Source: Cryptomeria japonica | Taxonomy: Eukaryota; Streptophyta; Pinopsida; Cupressales; Cupressaceae | DNA length: 64,000 bases | Assembly: GCF_030272615.1 (NCBI RefSeq) | Contig: NC_081409.1 | Span: 528,112,291 to 528,176,290, forward strand | Reading direction: 5' to 3' | Shown: positions 58,470-64,000 of the stretch, one piece after another | Layout of the letters: every line of letters starts with the position of its first letter | Position numbering within the stretch: position 1 is the stretch's first letter | Position numbers and translations under genes: made by a program | Notes under the pieces: generated by a model | What the model was told of the DNA's origin: nothing | The model's database searches: none | The model's input: the letters and a program-made list of their open reading frames with translations, nothing else

Positions 58470-58893
58470 AGGCCTTAGGCCTAAGGGGAGTTTTCATGAG
58501 AATCTTATGCACCCCCTGAAGTAGATGATACCTAAATATGGAAAGTTGGGAGATTCTATGATAAGGTATTGCAGATGATTTGAGATGATCTCCAAAAGAA
58601 TCTGAGCAATAATGAAGGTCCACAAATGATTCCTTCTGATCTATCTGTAAAAGCTGAGTATTTGGAAGGTTAGGTCTAAAGACATTTAATGCACCCTAAA
58701 AGTTAGATAAGTGAAAAATAAAAAGGCATTTTTTCATTCATTTCTCACTTTGAATTCCAGAGAAGAAGAAGAGAGTGCTCTATGAGGAGATTATCCAATA
58801 GACCAAAGCATGAAAGAGATTTTCCAAGTAGAAGCCTAATCCGATGATTAAGGTGTTTATTGGTGAAACTTTTCAAGTTAAATTTTTTCTGAA

Positions 58894-61800
58894 ATGGTTT
58901 CTTCTAGTACATCAACACCTCTTGTTGTAGATATTACTAAGAGAGTTTGGCTAGATTTTAAGAAACACCCATTTATTTCCATGGAAGATGATCTGAAGAG
59001 TGCATTTTCATTGGTTCCATATGGTGTTTTGCATATCTAGGATATTAGGGTTTACACTGACTACAATCTTGAGAAGTTGGGAAGCTCACATCTGTTGAAT
59101 CTCTATAATAAGCAGTTCATCGATGGGAATTTTAGGCTAAAACCAAAATTCCAAGTATTGGAGGATAAGGGTTTTGTGCAGTTCATCAAGTTTATGATGT
59201 TTGATGAACAATAATGGGTTTGATATGTTCTTATTAGAATGCATGATGAGTTCATGTGGCTAAATAAGCCATTCACGATCACTAAAAATTCCATTAGAGC
59301 TGTAATAGGGTTGTGTTCATTTGGTGAGCTACCCTCATTGAAGTTGGTAAAGAACCAAATTGTCATAGACGCAACTGGTTTGAAGTTTGACAAAAGAGCC
59401 ATGACAATAAATGAAATTTTGGAGTATGATGTCAGATTTTCTTCAATGGTGATTGGGTATAAGATTTACTACTCCAACAGAGAGAACTCTGTATCTGAAA
59501 CAATAATATATGCAGCCTATGAAATGATCTAGGAGAATAAAAAGTATGATCTATGTGAGTTACTCCAGAGTGAGCTAATGAAGAACTTGGCCTAAATCAA
59601 GAAAGACAAGAAGCATCCATTCAAATATGGAACGTTGATCATGTGCTTGTTTTTATACTTCATGAATGAAGTTCTGGGAGTTGGATAAGTCCAATGGGCG
59701 TATGAAAGACCCATCAGAGTGAAAATTAGAGAACTGTTATACAATTTTGGTGACACTAAGGTCTAGAAGGCCACTGTATGGGGTTATTTCAAGAACTTTC
59801 AGAGTGAAATGCATGTAAGGTAGAGAATCCCCAAGTCAGTAGTTGAGAACTATTAGGACACTATTTTCTTCATGGTGGATACAAACCAATGTTTGATGGA
59901 GGATGTTGAACCTACAACTTCATGGATCATGCCCATGGGGTATGAGGTAGATGATAAAATATTGGAGCTATATTCTCAACATTTGTTAAGAAAACTGGTA
60001 GATTCCTCTGAGGAGAGATTCATAACTTATGCTAAGAAGAGATTGAAGCTACACAAGCAATTCAAGAAGCTTGAGTTGGTCCATAAAGTAAGGAATTAAG
60101 TGGAGGCATATGCAGAGAGAATAGGGATGATGAAGAAGGCTGTTTGGAAAGCAAGGAAGAGAAATATCCTACCTACAGACAAGCCTATTAAGAAGAAGGC
60201 TAAATCAAAAGCCTTTTCTCCCAAGCCAAAGAAAAAAAGGAGCTCTGCAACCTCCTCCAGTTCATAGAGGCTTTCTCGCTCAGCAAAACCTAAAGCCAAA
60301 TCATCCGGTGGTGAAGAAATGAGGAAGAAAGTAAGATTTGTGGTTATGAAGGATGCTGAGGAGACTGAGTCTGATGAAGAGGTGAATAAAATTAAGACCA
60401 AGGGAACCAAATCCACAAAAGTCTCTAAGGACAATTCCTTTGGTGGTGAGAAGCCCAACAAGAAGATAAAGACTGAATTTGAGCAATCCAATATGTCAGT
60501 CCAAGAGGTGGAAGAAGCATTAACATTACAAGGCAATCTAAAGCCTCTTTCTGATTTTTATGAAAAGTTTGATGATGATGGAAAAAAAACTCTAGATGAA
60601 GCTACAATTAAATATTTGATCATCTTTAGTAGGGCACTTATATAAATAATGTCAGAGATTCGAAAAGGTTTATATGATATTTTGGAAATGAGAAGACTAA
60701 CTATTAAAGCTGAAGATGAAAGGTTGAAGGAATATGTAATAGTTAGCATATGTTCGATAATAGCAGTAGAGGAAATAAAAATAATACTCAAGGAATCCCA
60801 TCAAAATTTTAGAAGTAAAACTACGATAAATAAGATTATGATTGTGCAAGTAGATGAAGTGACAAAGGATACTGAGGCAATCCTGAAGCCAATTTTGGAA
60901 AGGAATCAATATGATGTTATCTCATCTTCTCCAACATCACAAAAAGAGCAGCCCAAAAATGATCAAGCTAATGCAAGTTTTCCCTCTGTCCAGTAAAGGA
61001 AGACGGAGTTAAAGATAAGCAGGGAGATGAGTTGGATAAAGGTGAAGAGGAGACTAGTAATGATAATGAGGATGAGGATACACAAAATCCTTTGGATCAA
61101 CCCATGGATGCAATACCCTCTGTTGAGACTCAAGCTCCTATTGTTGATGATGCAGGTCTTAAAGAGGTTAGGATAGAAACAGATGCAAAAGATAAAAGGG
61201 TTGAAGAAAGAGACACTGTAGATGATGTGAAAGATTTTCTTGAGAAGGACAAGCAAATTTTTGATGATCTGGCACTATCCCAAGGGCCAATTAACTTAGA
61301 TTCTCTCTCTCCCATCTAGAAGCTAAAGCTAGCATCACTTGCACAAGCTAAGGCAAGAGAGGAGATCTTAAAGTCTCACATAGAGGAAAGTGAACTTGTG
61401 AGTCTTGAATCTATATCTTGGAGAAAATAATGCCTACATTTCAAAAGGATACATCTGATTCCCCCTCTGGCTAACTGAAAAGTTGATCAATTCTGTAAGT
61501 ACTCATTTTGAGTCATTGGAGAAGTCAGCTGAGGTAAAGGTCTATAATAAATTTAATGCCAAGAGGCTTAGGAAATTCAAGAGAATTATTACAGATGATA
61601 GAGTAGTGTTAGATACCTATGTCAAGATCATTCAAGATGTATTATCTGAAGGAGGTAACATTAACAATTCTTGTCTATCACTGTCAAAAATCACTGAGGA
61701 TATTGAGAAGCAGTTAAAGGAGCATGAAAAGAAATTAGCTGATATATCTCAGTCATTTGATCCCTTGTTAGTTTCTATGAGAAATCAATAAGATCAAGTA

Positions 61801-62082
61801 ATATCCTTACTTGACAAAACCAAAAGTTTAAGCCATGAAAAGGAAAATATTTTTGGCAGAGTTGGTGCACTTCGAAGTCATATCACTCCCAAATTGGACA
61901 CATTGTTCCGTGCCTTGAAGGATGCTCAGGCCGGTAGTGACCCCTCAGATCTTAAATCAATAGAGATGCAATAATACCTATTTGGCGGTCTCATATCAAT
62001 CCTAGAATGTCTCAAGAAGGGTTGGGATAGCCATTTGGGCTCATTGAAAAACACATTTGCAAATATCTTCAAGTTTTTATAA
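58894..62082 (+). pseudogene. Long non-pol ORF of the Copia-like element, family not recognised
   Basis: Coding-like blocks of about 1,000 codons in total occupy the position of pol. They start at MVSSSTSTPLVVDITKRVW, then FMWLNKPFTITKNSIRAV (59239-59532), EEFITYAKKRLK-type helices (59872-60099) and a Lys/Ser-rich basic region (60160-60320). Acidic and helical regions follow (60319-60996, 61032-61319), then a coiled coil (61483-61791; IEKQLKEHEKKLADI). About fifteen in-frame stops, mostly TAG or TGA, and a few shifts are present. There are no RT, integrase or protease motifs. It may be an extra retroelement ORF or a captured gene; no function is assigned. Confidence 0.55.
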
Positions 62083-62318
62083 GGCAGTAAGGTCTATGTA
62101 TATATGCGGTTTGTATATAGAATTTTAGCTTTGAATTTTGGTATCTATATCCCTACCTTACCATTGATGGAAAAGGGAGAGTGTGGAGTAGTGAAAAATG
62201 TTGCATTCATCTTAGGGGGAGTTTTGGAATTTTAGAATTTTGAGATTTTGAGTTTGGCAGCATGTATATATGTTGCTACTGATTCCGACACTTAGTTATT
62301 TTTCACTATGTTGCCATC

Positions 62319-62336
62319 AATTCCAAAGGGGGAGAT
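62319..62336 (+). promoter_or_regulatory. Polypurine tract of the Copia-like element
   Basis: CCAAAGGGGGAGAT directly precedes the 3' LTR. It is the standard plant Copia PPT and confirms plus-strand orientation. Confidence 0.85.
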
Positions 62337-63505
62337 TTTTGGCAAGAGATACTGTACAAGTCATCTAGTGTTGTCATTGATGGCAACTCTAGTCAAATAT
62401 TTCATCTGCAGTGTATGATCTGATCCTACTAGAAGTCAGAATGAAGATTTGGTTAAGTCTGTTGAGTTAGAATAGTGCATCCAATAGGATGCATTATTTT
62501 GGTTGGCATTTCATTTCGGTTGAATATTTTGCGTTGCAGAGATAAGGGAATCTAGATAGATGAAAATTTTATGTTGTAGAGCTAAGGGAAGCCTGATAGA
62601 TGTATCTAGTACCTTATTCCATAATCTTATCCTTTGGTGATGATTGTTGTGTGAGTTAGAAGATCCGGTGTACAAGTTTTTGGGTTGAATAGTGTGGTAT
62701 GACCAACTTGGATAGTTGATCGTTGTGCGAAATTGATGGAGTAATTTTGGTGATTGTTTTTGTGATCAAGGATGTTTATTCAACATCTAGGAAGCATGTG
62801 GATAATTATTTTTGGTGTGCATATGCATTAAAGTTTAGATTGAGTTAACTATGTATGTACGTTTCATTATATGTTATGTGTTCTTGAAGTCGATGTGGAG
62901 AAGACCTAATTTCATGTTGCGGATATATAAGACCAATGGATATGATCATTAAATATTAGTGGTTATGTTTGAGATGTTCATGACCGATGGTGCATAGTTT
63001 CACGTGTGCAATCAAGGATTTGTGCTCTGGTATATTGTAGAACAGTGGAACAAAGCAGTATGAGTTAAAGTGTATGTAGTATGTATAATGATCTTAACTA
63101 GAACTATAATTTGGCATTGGTAGATGTTATTCATTAGTTCATTTCACTCTTGCGATATTTGTAATTTTTTGTAGGGCAGTGAGCCTTCCCAAGGGTTGTA
63201 GCCATCCTTGCTTTGTAAATTGAGAAGTGATCTTTGGGCAGTGTAGTTGAATGCATGTGCATTCCCTTGTAATCCTATTAACAGAGTATAATTATCTTGT
63301 GGGTCTCATCCCCACTATGGTTTTTCCCTTGACCAAGTTTTCCACATATAAAATATTGGTGTTATGGTGTTATTACTGATTGCTTTATGTTTCTACATCT
63401 CTCTTTTGTTCATTTGGATTAAGTGGTTGAAAGAACAAGTTAATAATGTTAAAAATTGCAGAACACCGATTCAACCCCCCCTCTTAGTGTTCCTTGATTG
63501 CAAAA
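62337..63505 (+). repeat. 3' LTR of the Copia-like element
   Basis: The counterpart of 55154-56277. The first base pair is mutated (TTTTGGCAAGAG) and the last bases read GCAAAA instead of CCATCA; ATTAC follows as target duplication. A local ~50-bp duplication near 62525-62590 adds length. Confidence 0.85.
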
Positions 63506-64000
63506 ATTACAACTTAAGAGCTAGATATGCCATACCCGATCAAGGAAGGCCTGGAGGATTATTCATGAAGGATAAGAAGTCAGACCCTAAATTGTAGCCT
63601 AATCCCGAAGGTAATGAAGATAAGAATAAGGCACTCAAAACTCACCAGACTCAACAATATTTCACAAAATCCAATCCAAGAGGTAAAAAAATTGACAAGG
63701 AGATTACTACAGAAATACCTTCCAATCCCCTGACAACAATGGGGAAGGATAAGCAACCAAAAGAGGTGACACATAAAGGTGCTATTCCAGGTATTCCTAG
63801 AACATTTTCATTTGATATGATCCAAACTTTGTCACAAATAAATATATCTATTCCCTTGTTAGAAATGATGAAAATAGAGGAACATAGAGATAATGCTTTG
63901 TCTTTAATATCAAGTGTTGAAAATACATCTCCAAGAGCTAAAAGGGATGAGAAAACTTTAGAAAATAAGAATGTTTATGTACAAGATGTTGAATCTAAAA
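63506..64000 (+). pseudogene. Outer Ty3/gypsy gag-pro continuation, runs off the window
   Basis: The frame resumes exactly at the ATTAC duplication: YNLRARYAIPDQGRPGG, a stop at 63595, then FSFDMIQTLSQINISIPLLE. This matches the Gag-Pro linker of Ty3/gypsy elements (F.ILEQL...ISVFELL), so protease and pol should follow beyond 64000. Confidence 0.75.

Larger units (their letters stand above)
55154..63505 (+). mobile_element. Copia-like non-autonomous LTR retrotransposon, 8.35 kb
   Basis: Target duplication ATTAC is perfect (55149-55153 and 63506-63510). The 5' LTR is 55154-56277, the PBS 56280-56292, and the PPT ends at 62336, abutting the 3' LTR 62337-63505. The internal region encodes a Gag with coiled coil and zinc knuckles, then a long unrecognised ORF. 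I find no protease, integrase, RT or RNase H. Visible LTR divergence (many substitutions plus indels) makes it old. It interrupts the outer gypsy gag. Confidence 0.88.

Noticed and set aside
63364-63597. 77-codon frame starting in the Copia 3' LTR
   Set aside because: The start is in the LTR; only the part after 63506 belongs to a real frame, the outer gypsy gag.
1-64000. tRNA or rRNA genes
   Set aside because: I looked for cloverleaf-type and conserved rRNA words and saw none beyond the short tRNA-complementary primer sites.

Overview
This is nuclear DNA from a seed plant with a repeat-rich genome. The evidence is full-length and nested plant-type Ty3/gypsy (Tat) and Copia LTR retrotransposons, a plant-type LINE, plant mobile domain (PMD) genes, GT-AG introns and a plant GIS2/CNBP-like zinc-knuckle gene. 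A large gymnosperm-like genome is a plausible guess only. There is no bacterial, organellar or CRISPR-like content. One probable host gene is visible; nearly everything else is transposon-derived.

Layout. 1-234 is the end of a Copia LTR. 235-3.9 kb is AT-rich, with a TIR element at 1997-2461 and a degenerate CCCTAA-rich tract. 4.15-7.45 kb holds a nine-knuckle CCHC gene. Its promoter/5' region (4.15-4.52 kb) has a diverged copy at 9.37-9.77 kb, cut off by the next unit. 9.77-28.58 kb is a large inverted-repeat unit around a decayed pogo-type transposase gene (minus strand, 23.25-25.80 kb). Its left arm is split by an 8.6-kb LTR element without pol (11273-19894), which carries an antisense-oriented PMD gene. 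28.6-29.61 kb and 42.37-43.5 kb are two halves of one LINE reverse-transcriptase pseudogene. They were separated by a full-length Tat element (29611-42364) with a perfect 5-bp target duplication, an uninterrupted 1848-codon Pro-Pol ORF, no recognisable Gag capsid, and an antisense PMD gene with a minisatellite intron. 43.7-49.85 kb holds unrecognised decayed ORFs broken by a 958-bp TIR insertion. From about 49.9 kb to beyond the window end lies another Ty3/gypsy element (PBS at 51200, decayed gag). It was invaded by a solo LTR (51908-53084, TSD AATGT) and by a Copia-like gag-plus-unknown-ORF element (55154-63505, TSD ATTAC), which itself contains a further solo LTR (57001-57924).

How the parts relate. 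The insertion order can be read from target duplications and interrupted frames. The Tat element is young in the LTR ends I compared (3 transitions in about 190 bp), while the Copia-like element and the outer gypsy element are old. The most notable pattern is that two distinct LTR elements carry the same two-exon PMD gene, in antisense, at the same place (between the coding region and the 3' LTR), with introns of nearly equal length and phase. Both PMD copies are now broken by stops. All statements come from reading the sequence by eye; no database search or alignment program was run.
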